Source: Bacteroidales bacterium
GTDB taxonomy: Bacteria > Bacteroidota > Bacteroidia > Bacteroidales > JAGOPY01
Length of the DNA stretch: 64,000 bases
Reading direction: 5' to 3'
NCBI GenBank assembly: GCA_017991835.1
Contig: JAGOPY010000009.1
Span: forward strand, 62,001 to 126,000
Below are positions 33,337 through 41,150 of the stretch, piece after piece (position 1 is the stretch's first letter; the number at the start of each line of letters is the position of its first letter). A program made the position numbers and the translations under genes. The notes beneath the pieces were generated by a model. That model had not been told where the DNA came from and searched no databases. It worked only from the letters and a program-made list of their open reading frames with translations.

Positions 33337-34464
33337 ATGGAAGTTGTTTTCAATAAGCCGTTTATCACGGGGCGCGAAACGCATCATCTCGCCCGGATAG
33401 CGCTGTCGGGAAAATTATCGGGAAATGGGGCCTATACAAGGATATGCCATGATTTTTTCGAAAAACGGTTCGGTTTCCGGAAAACACTTTTGACCACTTC
33501 CTGCACGGATGCCCTGGAAATGGCCGCTATTCTTTGTGAGATCAGCCCCGGCGACGAGGTGATCATGCCGTCGTACACCTTCGTGTCGTCGGCCAACGCG
33601 TTCATTCTCAGGGGCGCCGTTATCCGTTTTGCCGATACCGGCCCCGATTATCCCAACATCAGCCCTGCTGAAATCCGGCGGCTGATCACGGAGAAGACGC
33701 GGGCCATCCTGGTGGTGCATTACGGCGGTGTGGCCTGCGAAATGGACGAGATCATGGAGATCGCCCGGGAGCGCAACCTGCTGGTCGTGGAGGATGCCGC
33801 TCATGCAGTCGACAGCTTTTACAAAGGCAAACCGCTCGGCAGTATCGGTCATTTCGGAACATTTTCTTTCCATGAAACGAAAAACATTATTTGCGGCGAG
33901 GGGGGCATGCTGGCCATCAACGACGAACGGTTCGTCCGCCGGGCCGAGATCATCTGGGAGAAAGGGACCGACCGCGCCGCTTTTTATCGCGGGGAAGTGA
34001 ACAAGTACGGATGGAAAGACATCGGGTCGTCTTTTCTGCCCAGTGAAATCACGGCCGGCATGCTCTATGCCCAGCTCGAAGCGTTCGAATCCATTCAAAA
34101 CGCCCGGAAAGCGCTCTGGTCGAAGTATTATTCGGCTTTAAAACCGCTGCACGATACAGGAAAGGTCATGCTGCCGGAGGTCCCGGAATACGCTACGATT
34201 AACGGCAATATGTTTTATATCCTGGCCGGCAGTCCTTCGGAGAGGGATGCCCTGATGGATTTCCTTAAAAGCAAAGGGATCCAGGCCGTTTTCCATTACC
34301 TCCCGCTGCATTCGAGTGATTATTACCGGGATAAACACGATGGCAGCGACCTCCCGAATACCCGCAAATTTTCCGGTTGTATTATCCGCCTTCCGTTTTT
34401 TAATGAGATGAAAGAGGAGGAGGTGAATTACGTGGTGGAAGAGATGAACAGGTTTTTCAGATAA
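33337..34464 (+). CDS. DegT/DnrJ/EryC1 aminotransferase, RffA/WecE-like
   Basis: A 375-residue PLP enzyme of the sugar aminotransferase family. The PLP lysine is K182 in FSFHETKNIICGEGG, and VVEDAAHAVDS holds the PLP-binding Asp and nearby residues. The sequence pattern (NKPFITGRE, SGKLSGNG, TTSCTDALEMAAIL, MPSYTFVSSANAF) is that of dTDP-4-amino-4,6-dideoxygalactose transaminases (RffA/WecE), which act on the product of RfbB. rfbB lies 22 kb to the left, within the same accessory stretch. The ATG at 33337 follows a weak promoter word and gives the family-typical start, MEVVFNKPF. The amino group formed would be the target for the GNAT acyltransferase. Confidence 0.9.
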   Translation: MEVVFNKPFITGRETHHLARIALSGKLSGNGAYTRICHDFFEKRFGFRKTLLTTSCTDALEMAAILCEISPGDEVIMPSYTFVSSANAFILRGAVIRFADTGPDYPNISPAEIRRLITEKTRAILVVHYGGVACEMDEIMEIARERNLLVVEDAAHAVDSFYKGKPLGSIGHFGTFSFHETKNIICGEGGMLAINDERFVRRAEIIWEKGTDRAAFYRGEVNKYGWKDIGSSFLPSEITAGMLYAQLEAFESIQNARKALWSKYYSALKPLHDTGKVMLPEVPEYATINGNMFYILAGSPSERDALMDFLKSKGIQAVFHYLPLHSSDYYRDKHDGSDLPNTRKFSGCIIRLPFFNEMKEEEVNYVVEEMNRFFR

Positions 34465-34473
34465 TCTCAAAAG

Positions 34474-35988
34474 TTATTTCAATCTCTTCAGCGCCCTGGA
34501 AGCCATCTCCCTGATCCCTTCGGTGGTATGTGAAGTTGAATAAACTCCGATACATTTCTCATACCAATCTACAGCCTTTGCAGAATCCTTGCTCTCTTCA
34601 TAGATTTTCCCCAGGTACAGCGCCGAACGGCAGGCAAAGGTATGCGGAAGCTTTGCACCCAGGTCATAGCAGGCAGTAAGTTCCCGGATCGCTTCATCCT
34701 GGCGGCCCGACAACTGCAGGATACGTCCTTTCCGGTAGAGAAACTCCAGCCGGAAAGGAGGTGTGTTCATTTCATCCGGCGTGATGGCCAGCAGCACCTG
34801 CATAGCTTCATTAAAATAACCGCCGTCGCACAGCAGCCGGGCCCTGAGCAAACCGGGGTGCGGGTCGCAACCGGTGCGGCTCTCCAGCACGGCTTCCTGG
34901 TCGCGGTCACGCAGCTCCTGCCCCACCCTGCCGGTCATTTCCCTGTATTCTCTGTACCTCTCCATATCTCCGTGAACCAGGAAATGAAACGATAACCGGT
35001 TACAAACATCTTTCTTGTAATCAAGCCCCGGGAATTCATCCAGGTATTTCTGCAGGTAAACCGCTGCGTCGGGCTCCAGGTGATTGAGTTTGCACCGGCC
35101 GGTGATGTAGTCAAGGTGATAAAAATTAACCTGCAGGTCCTCCCGGCGAATATCGGATAAAAGACTCAGTGCCAGGTCATTCCGGTAGGTGTAGGTAGCG
35201 GCGCTGGCATAAAGGTATTTCACCAGCGTTTTCGATTGCATGGATTCCGGCTGGCCCGCCAGGAAAGCAAAGCCTTCCGGCTCCCCCCAGGTCAGCTTGT
35301 AACCCAGCGCGGCCATCATTACCCCTTCCTCGGCAAAACCGGGAGTGGCCGCGGCATCGTCGCAATACTGCCTGAGCTGGAAAAGCCCGAGCTCTGCATT
35401 GCCCGAATAACCGAACATGTCGGCAGCCCAACGCATAAATGGCGGAATATAATCGAGAATGATATTGAAAATACCCGTCAGCTTCCGGTTCTGCCAAAAA
35501 TCGGGATATTTCTGGCGGTGCTCCCTGGTCTTCCGGTAGGAACTCATCAGCTTGGTTGCCCCTCCAAAACGGGAACCGTATTTGATCTGGGCCAGCCCGG
35601 TGTGAAAAAGGATCTCGGCCTGCAGCCACCTGTTATCCGGGGAACCGTCGTCCAGTTTATTCATCCGGTCCATCCGGTCTTCAAAATTATCTATCAGCCG
35701 CTCATACAGTTCTTCTTCTTCCGTGACGATCAGTTCGATCGCATCGGCATAATGTTCAAGGAAAATAGCATAGCCATTATCAGGATGAACCGTCTTTTCA
35801 TTGGCGATAAAAACCCTTGCATCCCTGAACTTAAGATCCAGGATAGACTGCATAGCCTGCCGGCAATTGGAATTATAATCATAGCGGGCAAAAGCCTGAA
35901 AAGATATAAGCAGGAATGCGACCGAAAGAAGGTATGTAACAATTGACAGGTTCCGGGAAAAAATGAAATTATTCAGACCCATAGTCAT
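34474..35988 (-). CDS. Secreted TPR-like protein of unknown role
   Basis: A 504-residue protein with an N-terminal signal or anchor (hydrophobic stretch about 14-33, possible cut after AFA) and a long all-helical body with tetratricopeptide-like repeats, clearest at about 400-490 (RLEFLYRKGRILQLSGRQDE, then AIRELTACYDLG). Similar exported TPR proteins are common in Bacteroidota, but this one has no assigned function. It lies 42 bases downstream of the TMTC-like gene, so the pair may work together at the inner membrane or in the periplasm. It is convergent with the aminotransferase gene (nine bases between stops). Confidence 0.75.
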   Translation of the reverse strand: MTMGLNNFIFSRNLSIVTYLLSVAFLLISFQAFARYDYNSNCRQAMQSILDLKFRDARVFIANEKTVHPDNGYAIFLEHYADAIELIVTEEEELYERLIDNFEDRMDRMNKLDDGSPDNRWLQAEILFHTGLAQIKYGSRFGGATKLMSSYRKTREHRQKYPDFWQNRKLTGIFNIILDYIPPFMRWAADMFGYSGNAELGLFQLRQYCDDAAATPGFAEEGVMMAALGYKLTWGEPEGFAFLAGQPESMQSKTLVKYLYASAATYTYRNDLALSLLSDIRREDLQVNFYHLDYITGRCKLNHLEPDAAVYLQKYLDEFPGLDYKKDVCNRLSFHFLVHGDMERYREYREMTGRVGQELRDRDQEAVLESRTGCDPHPGLLRARLLCDGGYFNEAMQVLLAITPDEMNTPPFRLEFLYRKGRILQLSGRQDEAIRELTACYDLGAKLPHTFACRSALYLGKIYEESKDSAKAVDWYEKCIGVYSTSHTTEGIREMASRALKRLK

Positions 35989-36030
35989 TGTATATAGTTC
36001 ATTTCCCGAAACTTAAAATCAAAGCCAGAA

Positions 36031-38028
36031 TTATTGAGCGTTCTTCCTGCTTATTTCATCCGCTTTCCGGCTGTAATAGTTCATCTTTTCGGTATTACCT
36101 TTCAGCCGGTAATATTTGGCCAGGAAAACCGATGCGTCGGCCGGGGCACCCAGTTCAACGGCCCTTTCGTAGTATTTTATCCCGTTCAGGGTATCTTTCT
36201 GAAAAATGTAATAATTGCCGATATTCACGTAAGGGAGCGATTCATCCGGGTCGATACTCATGATCTCCTGGTTCAGGCGGATGGCTTCCCTGAACTCTCC
36301 CAGCCCGTAATAAATATTGGCCAGGCGGGAGCGGGCATTAATGGCCGCCGAATCGATCTGAATGCTTTTCTTCAGGTTCTCCAGCGCTTTACCGTAATCT
36401 TTCATCCCTTCATAGGCCAATCCGAGGTTGAAATAAGTCAACGGATCATCCGGCTCCCGTTCGAGAGTTTTGTTGAAATAGACGACAGCCGTATCATATT
36501 CTTTATAGACCCGGGAGTAGATGATCCCCAGGTTCCGGTAGGGCGATGCTGCTTCCGGCAGGATCTCGATGGCCCTTTGCCAGTGGCTGATGGCCAGTTT
36601 TACCTGCGGATCGACAAATTTGAGCACATTTACCGGTTTGGCGAGCTCACGGTTTACGCTTTTCATGATTTCATTGGCATAGAGATCGTTACCTTTGAAG
36701 GAGTCGTACAGGTAAGGCATATCGGCTTTATAGAGCGTATATTCGGTACGCCATTGCTTATTCCGGATCATGGTTTTGGATCCGTAGGGTATGAGGATCA
36801 GCACTACAATAGCAATAATACCGAAGATTTTAAGCCCGGAGATCTGTTTTTTTTCAGGATGATGCAGAAAAAGATGAAATATTCCCAGCACAAGCGCCAT
36901 GATAAAAGCCAGTGAAGGAATCAGCAGGAAGCGTTCGGCGATGATGCCCGGTACAGGTTTGAAAAGGTTGGTGAACAGTACAATGGATGTCAGGTACACT
37001 AAAATAATGTAGGAAAAGATATTTTTCTGCTTCAGTTTCCAGATGGCGAAGGCAAACAATCCAAGATGGACAAGGATGGAGAGAATGACGACAATATTTC
37101 CCAGGCTGATAGCAGGAAACATGTTGAAGCCGTAGTAATAGCGCAGCGGATGGGGGAAAATGAGCAGTTTCAGGTAATAATAAAGGCTATATCCCGCATA
37201 GGCGATGTGATCCAGGAAGTTTCCTTCGACTGCAAGCGGGTTTTCGACTTTCGCCATGATGCGGTCCTGCGCTGGCAGGTAGAAAAAAGGCCCGACAGCG
37301 GCGATCAAAGCGATTATCCCGGTGATCACCGTCAGGCGGATGACTTTTTTCGTTTCCAGATCGGTGAAGAAATGGAGCGACAGGGGTATGACAAAGAAGA
37401 ACGCGGCGGCGGTCGGTTTTGATAATCCGGCCAGGAAGAAAAACAGCAATGCCCAATAGATATGTCTGTTTTTCAGTGTATCGGCATACCGGATGGCCTG
37501 CTGGAGCGACAGGAGGCCGAACAATAACATGAAAAGTTCGTCGCGGTTCTTCAGGCTGGCGACCACTTCCGTATGGATCGGATGGGCTGCGAATAACAGC
37601 GTGATCAGGAACGGGAAAAGGTAGTGGTAATCGCGCAGCAGACGCCGAAGCACCACGTAGAGCAGAAGAATAACGGCCAGGTAAAAGACGACATTGATAA
37701 AATGGCTGATATGCGGGTTTTTACCGAAGAATTCGTATTCGATGGCGAAAGATGCCCGGATCAGCGGGCGGTAACCGTAGCTTTTGCCATCCCTGGAGGA
37801 GTATTGTGTGACAAATATCTTCGGGATCGATTTTATCCCCTGCTCAAAGTCAGGGTTATTCCTTGCAATGTGAAAATCGTCGAGGCTGTAGTAATTCCTG
37901 ACCGTATTGATATTCAGGCCGAGCGTTACGACGGTCAGGATCAGCATTAATAAAAGAAACCGGAAGGATTCAGAAGTTCCTTTCTTCACCATTAATTCCT
38001 GCGGTAATCTCTGCTTATTGATACCCAT
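36031..38028 (-). CDS. TMTC-like membrane glycosyltransferase with C-terminal TPR repeats
   Basis: A 665-residue protein. The N-terminal 440 residues hold about ten membrane helices; the first outer loop contains YYSLDDFHIARNNP, with the acidic pair typical of GT-C enzymes, followed by SYGYRPLIRASFAIEY. From about residue 480 at least four TPR repeats follow (AVVYFNKTLEREPDDPLTYF, ALENLKKSIQIDSAAINARS, AIRLNQEIMSIDPDESLPYV). This layout is that of TMTC/protein O-mannosyltransferase-like proteins, which use a lipid-linked sugar to glycosylate protein. Bacterial members are poorly studied. Its promoter region holds only a weak TACTTTG word. An alternative start is the Met at residue 13. Confidence 0.82.
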   Translation of the reverse strand: MGINKQRLPQELMVKKGTSESFRFLLLMLILTVVTLGLNINTVRNYYSLDDFHIARNNPDFEQGIKSIPKIFVTQYSSRDGKSYGYRPLIRASFAIEYEFFGKNPHISHFINVVFYLAVILLLYVVLRRLLRDYHYLFPFLITLLFAAHPIHTEVVASLKNRDELFMLLFGLLSLQQAIRYADTLKNRHIYWALLFFFLAGLSKPTAAAFFFVIPLSLHFFTDLETKKVIRLTVITGIIALIAAVGPFFYLPAQDRIMAKVENPLAVEGNFLDHIAYAGYSLYYYLKLLIFPHPLRYYYGFNMFPAISLGNIVVILSILVHLGLFAFAIWKLKQKNIFSYIILVYLTSIVLFTNLFKPVPGIIAERFLLIPSLAFIMALVLGIFHLFLHHPEKKQISGLKIFGIIAIVVLILIPYGSKTMIRNKQWRTEYTLYKADMPYLYDSFKGNDLYANEIMKSVNRELAKPVNVLKFVDPQVKLAISHWQRAIEILPEAASPYRNLGIIYSRVYKEYDTAVVYFNKTLEREPDDPLTYFNLGLAYEGMKDYGKALENLKKSIQIDSAAINARSRLANIYYGLGEFREAIRLNQEIMSIDPDESLPYVNIGNYYIFQKDTLNGIKYYERAVELGAPADASVFLAKYYRLKGNTEKMNYYSRKADEISRKNAQ

Positions 38029-38059
38029 ACTTAAATGATTTTACTGCAAAGTAAAGCAA

Positions 38060-38150
38060 AATTCGTTTGACCCGTGTTATCCGTGTTCCTCTAATAAGAA
38101 CACAAATAGACACGGATGTGACGAATATTCACGAATAAGAATTAGAGGAA
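38060..38150. repeat. Dispersed repeat with ATCCGTG/ATTCGTG words and inverted arms
   Basis: Arms ttcctctaat (38086-38095) and attagaggaa (38141-38150) flank words such as cacggatgtgac, acgaatattcacgaata. The right part lies within the last codons of the hydrolase gene and provides its TGA stop. Confidence 0.7.
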
Positions 38151-38911
38151 AGAACTCTTTGTGCGAATCCTTGCAAGGCATCGAAGGTTTTTGCGGAGGC
38201 TTCTATAAATCCCATATGGCCGACATTATCGAGGAGCATCGTTTCGCTGTGAGCCGGCAGCAGCGTTTGCGGAATGATCGTGGACAACGGGATCCGGGAG
38301 TCGTTTTTACCGATGATGAATAACACCGGTACCCGGCTGTTCATGAGAACATGTTGGCGGTCGGGACGGTTTTTCATCCCGCGGATGGCGGCAATAACCC
38401 CCTCTTTAGGGGTCTTTTCGGTAAGATCCTTTAAAAGTGCTATCTCCCGGGAATATTTCTTAAGGTTGGCGGGATAGAAGAGATCGGGGACAAAATTTTT
38501 GATAAATCCAAGCCGGTCTTTTTCGACCAATGCGATGGTCCTTTCGCGGTTTGCAGCAGTTTCCGGGCTATCGGCAGCGGCATGGGAATGAAAGAGGGCC
38601 AGGCCCTTCAGCATTCTCGGATATTTCTCCGCAAACGCAAGAGTGACGTAACCGCCCATGGAATGTCCGGCCATCAGGCATTTTTTAACACCAAGGCTTT
38701 TCAGGGCGAAATGCACACTTTCGGCCATACTATCCATGGTGTGTTCCTCCCCGATGCATCCTGAGGATCCGTGGCCGGGCAAATCGATCAGGATCACCCT
38801 GAACGATTTGCTCAGCTTTCGGGCAAAATTTTTCCAGATCTCCGATGATTCCAGGAATCCGTGAAGGAGGACAATAACGGGGCCGTTTCCGGTGACCCTG
38901 AAATGAAGCAT
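38129..38911 (-). CDS. Alpha/beta hydrolase
   Basis: A 260-residue hydrolase of the alpha/beta fold. It shows VIVLLHGFLES (oxyanion region), the nucleophile serine in MAGHSMGGYV, an aspartate in IIGKNDSRIPL and the histidine in NVGHMGFIEA. The frame extends to 38941, but those ten codons are made of a dispersed repeat word (gacacggatgcccgcgg), so the ATG at 38911, giving MLHFRVTGNGPVIV, is the family-like start. The C-terminal NSYS and the stop are again repeat sequence. Substrate unknown; esterase or lipase type by family. It lies downstream of a small unknown gene on the same strand. Confidence 0.88.
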   Translation of the reverse strand: MLHFRVTGNGPVIVLLHGFLESSEIWKNFARKLSKSFRVILIDLPGHGSSGCIGEEHTMDSMAESVHFALKSLGVKKCLMAGHSMGGYVTLAFAEKYPRMLKGLALFHSHAAADSPETAANRERTIALVEKDRLGFIKNFVPDLFYPANLKKYSREIALLKDLTEKTPKEGVIAAIRGMKNRPDRQHVLMNSRVPVLFIIGKNDSRIPLSTIIPQTLLPAHSETMLLDNVGHMGFIEASAKTFDALQGFAQRVLSSNSYS

Positions 38912-38956
38912 TGTGGCATTATCCGCGGGCATCCGTGTCATCCGCGTACCGTAGGC

Positions 38957-39235
38957 TTACAGGCTGGTTTCGTAATTGCGGATAGCGCTGTCGAGCCCGT
39001 CGATCATCTTTTTAGCAACCTTTCTGGGGTTCTTTTCCTTGAAGCGGTTAAGCTCTTTCAGTGCCATTCCGCCGAATTCGCTCAGGCCGGAAGGGTTTTT
39101 ATCAAAGTCATAGCTACCGATGCACCATGCCAGTTTGGCCTGTAATTCAGTAGTTTCGGGGATATTCAGTTTCTGAAGGGCTTCCAGTGCATTCTGGCAC
39201 TCGTTTCTTAACTTATCGTTGATTGCATTTGCCAT
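38957..39235 (-). CDS. Small unknown helical protein
   Basis: A 92-residue soluble, helix-rich protein with no recognised domain (notable stretch LAWCIGSYDFDKNPSGL). The frame extends to 39283, but a perfect promoter word TACTTTTG on the minus strand (39278-39271) lies within the extension, and the ATG at 39235 begins a regular helix (MANAINDKLRNEC). The hydrolase gene follows closely downstream. The clean promoter and start make it a likely real gene. No function can be given. Confidence 0.72.
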   Translation of the reverse strand: MANAINDKLRNECQNALEALQKLNIPETTELQAKLAWCIGSYDFDKNPSGLSEFGGMALKELNRFKEKNPRKVAKKMIDGLDSAIRNYETSL

Positions 39236-39270
39236 TTTAATGAGGATTAAAGGATTATTAAAAAAGAGTG

Positions 39271-39278
39271 CAAAAGTA
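39271..39278 (-). promoter_or_regulatory. -7 element TACTTTTG for the small unknown gene
   Basis: Perfect TAnnTTTG match on the minus strand, 35 bases before the ATG at 39235. Confidence 0.6.
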
Positions 39279-39360
39279 ACCATTTTATTTAGAATAATTC
39301 TTTGATCGAGAGAGAAAATATATTGTGAGGGTGATGGTAAGAAGAGGTTGCCTTAAAAGT

Positions 39361-39475
39361 GTTTAACCACAAAGGCGCACGAAGGATTACACTAAGGAGC
39401 ACAAAGGTTTCCCACTGTTAATCAATTACTTGGTGTGCCTTTGTGAAGGCCCTTCGTGCGCCTTTGTGGTTTAAC
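39361..39475. repeat. Long inverted repeat of the CTTTGTG family
   Basis: Arms 39361-39385 and 39451-39475 are 25 bases each and match at 24 positions when one is reversed. The arms read accacaaaggcgcacgaagg and its complement. The 65-base loop holds further acaaagg/cctttgtg words. One arm also matches the end of the repeat at 26601-26650. It lies between two same-strand genes and could form a strong RNA hairpin. Confidence 0.88.
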
Positions 39476-39508
39476 AAAAGACTTTTAATACAACCTGTTC
39501 TGACCCCA

Positions 39509-40897
39509 CTAAAACCCGCAAAGCTTTTCCACCTCATCAACCGTCTTCGGAATCGGTTTGCCCAGCACCCGGTTCCCGTCGGCAGTTACCAGCACATTGT
39601 CTTCGATCCTGATCCCGCCAAAGTCTTTGTAAGTTTCGACTTTGTCGTAGTTGATGAATTCGGTAAACCTGCCTTCGGCTCTCCACTGGTCGATCAGGGC
39701 GGGTATGAAGTAGCATCCGGGCTCGTTGGTCAGGACAAATCCCGGCTCGAGCTTCCGGCCGAACCGGAGGAAAGCCAGGCCGAACTGGTTGCTGCGGGCG
39801 ATGGTGCTGTCGTAGCCGACGAAATTCTCGCCTAGGCCTTCCATATCGTGGACATCGAGGCCGAGCATATGGCCGAGGCCGTGGGGGAAGAAAAGGGCGT
39901 GGGCACCCTGTGACACGGCTTCATCCACGTCGCCTTTCATCAGCCCGAGCTCTTTCAGGCCGGTGGCGATTGTTTTGGCTGCCAGGAGGTGCATCTCTTT
40001 GTAATAAATCCCGGGCCGTGTGGCTTTGATGGTTTCCATATTGGCTTTAAGCACGATTTCATAGATCTCTTTCTGCCGCTGGTTGAACTGGCCGCCAACC
40101 GGGACGGTGCGGGTGATGTCGCTGGCATAATGCAGCGCCGATTCGCATCCGGCGTCGATCACCATCATCCGTCCTTCTTTAAGGATGTTTCCATGATAGT
40201 GGTTATGCAGCGTCTGGCCGTCGATGCTGAGGATGACGGGAAACGATACAGGTCCGCCGTGCGACAGGGCGATCCCTTCGATCACCCCGGCGATCTCCTG
40301 CTCAACCACACCGGGCTTTGCCATTTTCATCCCCGTTGTGTGCATGATATAAGCTACATCCACAGCTCTTTCAATCTCTTTGATCTCGATATCCTCTTTG
40401 ACTGAACGCATGGTAACAATAGCCCTGATCAGTTCTTCCGATACGAAGTCTTTCACCTGCGAATGGTGCACGCCCAGCAGGCTCTCCAGCCATATCAGAA
40501 CTTTCCCGCGGTATGGCTTTACGATATGGATTTTGCGGCCTTTGGCCAGGGCATCTTTGATGAAAGTCTCCAGGCCGGTCATCGGTTCGGTGTTGTCTAC
40601 GCCGGCTCTGGCGGCCTGTTCCTTCACCGAGGGTTGGAAACCCATCCAGATTATATCATCCATATCGATATCATTCCCGAAAATGATATCCTTGTTATTA
40701 TCCACATCGATAACACCGGCAAACCCGTCGTGATCGAGGCCGAAATAATACAGGAAGTTGCTGTCCTGGCGGTAGTGGTAAGTATTTGCCGCATAATTCA
40801 TGGCGGCTTCGGGATTTCCGGGGAACAGGATAATCCCTGATGAAACAAGTGAGCGGAGCCTGTTGCGGCGGGCAAGATAGACATTTGATGAAAACAT
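39509..40897 (-). CDS. M24B aminopeptidase P family, copy 1
   Basis: A 462-residue creatinase-fold peptidase removing N-terminal residues before proline. Metal ligands are in VIDAGCESALHYASDITRT (two Asp), HGLGHMLGLDVHD (His), LTNEPGCYF (Glu) and GGIRIEDNVLV (Glu). The N-terminal domain (about 1-170) is of the creatinase/prolidase type (NTYHYRQDSNFLYYFGLD). A related gene lies upstream on the same strand, separated by a nested inverted repeat. Both are probably cytosolic peptide recyclers. A near-consensus promoter word lies at 40930-40923. Confidence 0.92.
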   Translation of the reverse strand: MFSSNVYLARRNRLRSLVSSGIILFPGNPEAAMNYAANTYHYRQDSNFLYYFGLDHDGFAGVIDVDNNKDIIFGNDIDMDDIIWMGFQPSVKEQAARAGVDNTEPMTGLETFIKDALAKGRKIHIVKPYRGKVLIWLESLLGVHHSQVKDFVSEELIRAIVTMRSVKEDIEIKEIERAVDVAYIMHTTGMKMAKPGVVEQEIAGVIEGIALSHGGPVSFPVILSIDGQTLHNHYHGNILKEGRMMVIDAGCESALHYASDITRTVPVGGQFNQRQKEIYEIVLKANMETIKATRPGIYYKEMHLLAAKTIATGLKELGLMKGDVDEAVSQGAHALFFPHGLGHMLGLDVHDMEGLGENFVGYDSTIARSNQFGLAFLRFGRKLEPGFVLTNEPGCYFIPALIDQWRAEGRFTEFINYDKVETYKDFGGIRIEDNVLVTADGNRVLGKPIPKTVDEVEKLCGF

Positions 40898-40922
40898 ACG
40901 ATTTGTGTTTAGATTGAGGAAG

Positions 40923-40930
40923 CTAAATTA
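40923..40930 (-). promoter_or_regulatory. Near-consensus -7 element TAATTTAG
   Basis: One mismatch to TAnnTTTG on the minus strand, 26 bases before the ATG of the first M24 gene. Confidence 0.4.
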
Positions 40931-40954
40931 GGAATAATTATCCGAATAATCTTA

Positions 40955-41150
40955 AACCCCTACAGGGTATGAAAATGGTTGGTGCTGTTTGCTACCATAG
41001 TGGATGCCCTACGGGCAAGGCTATTATCCGGTTTCACCTTATCGAACCAAACGCTGATAATGCACCTGGTTTGCACATTGCCCGTAGGGCATCCGGTCTG
41101 GTAGCAATGCCGAGACAAAGTTCAATCTACCCCGTAGGGGTTGCACTCAT
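40955..41150. repeat. Nested inverted repeat (MITE/REP-like) between the two M24 genes
   Basis: Inner arms 40991-41018 and 41078-41105 match at 24 of 28 positions when one is reversed and share the core gatgccctacgggcaa. Outer arms aacccctacaggg (near 40955) and ccccgtaggggtt (41130-41142) match more loosely. The right end forms the last codons and stop of the upstream M24 gene. It carries no gene of its own. Confidence 0.82.
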
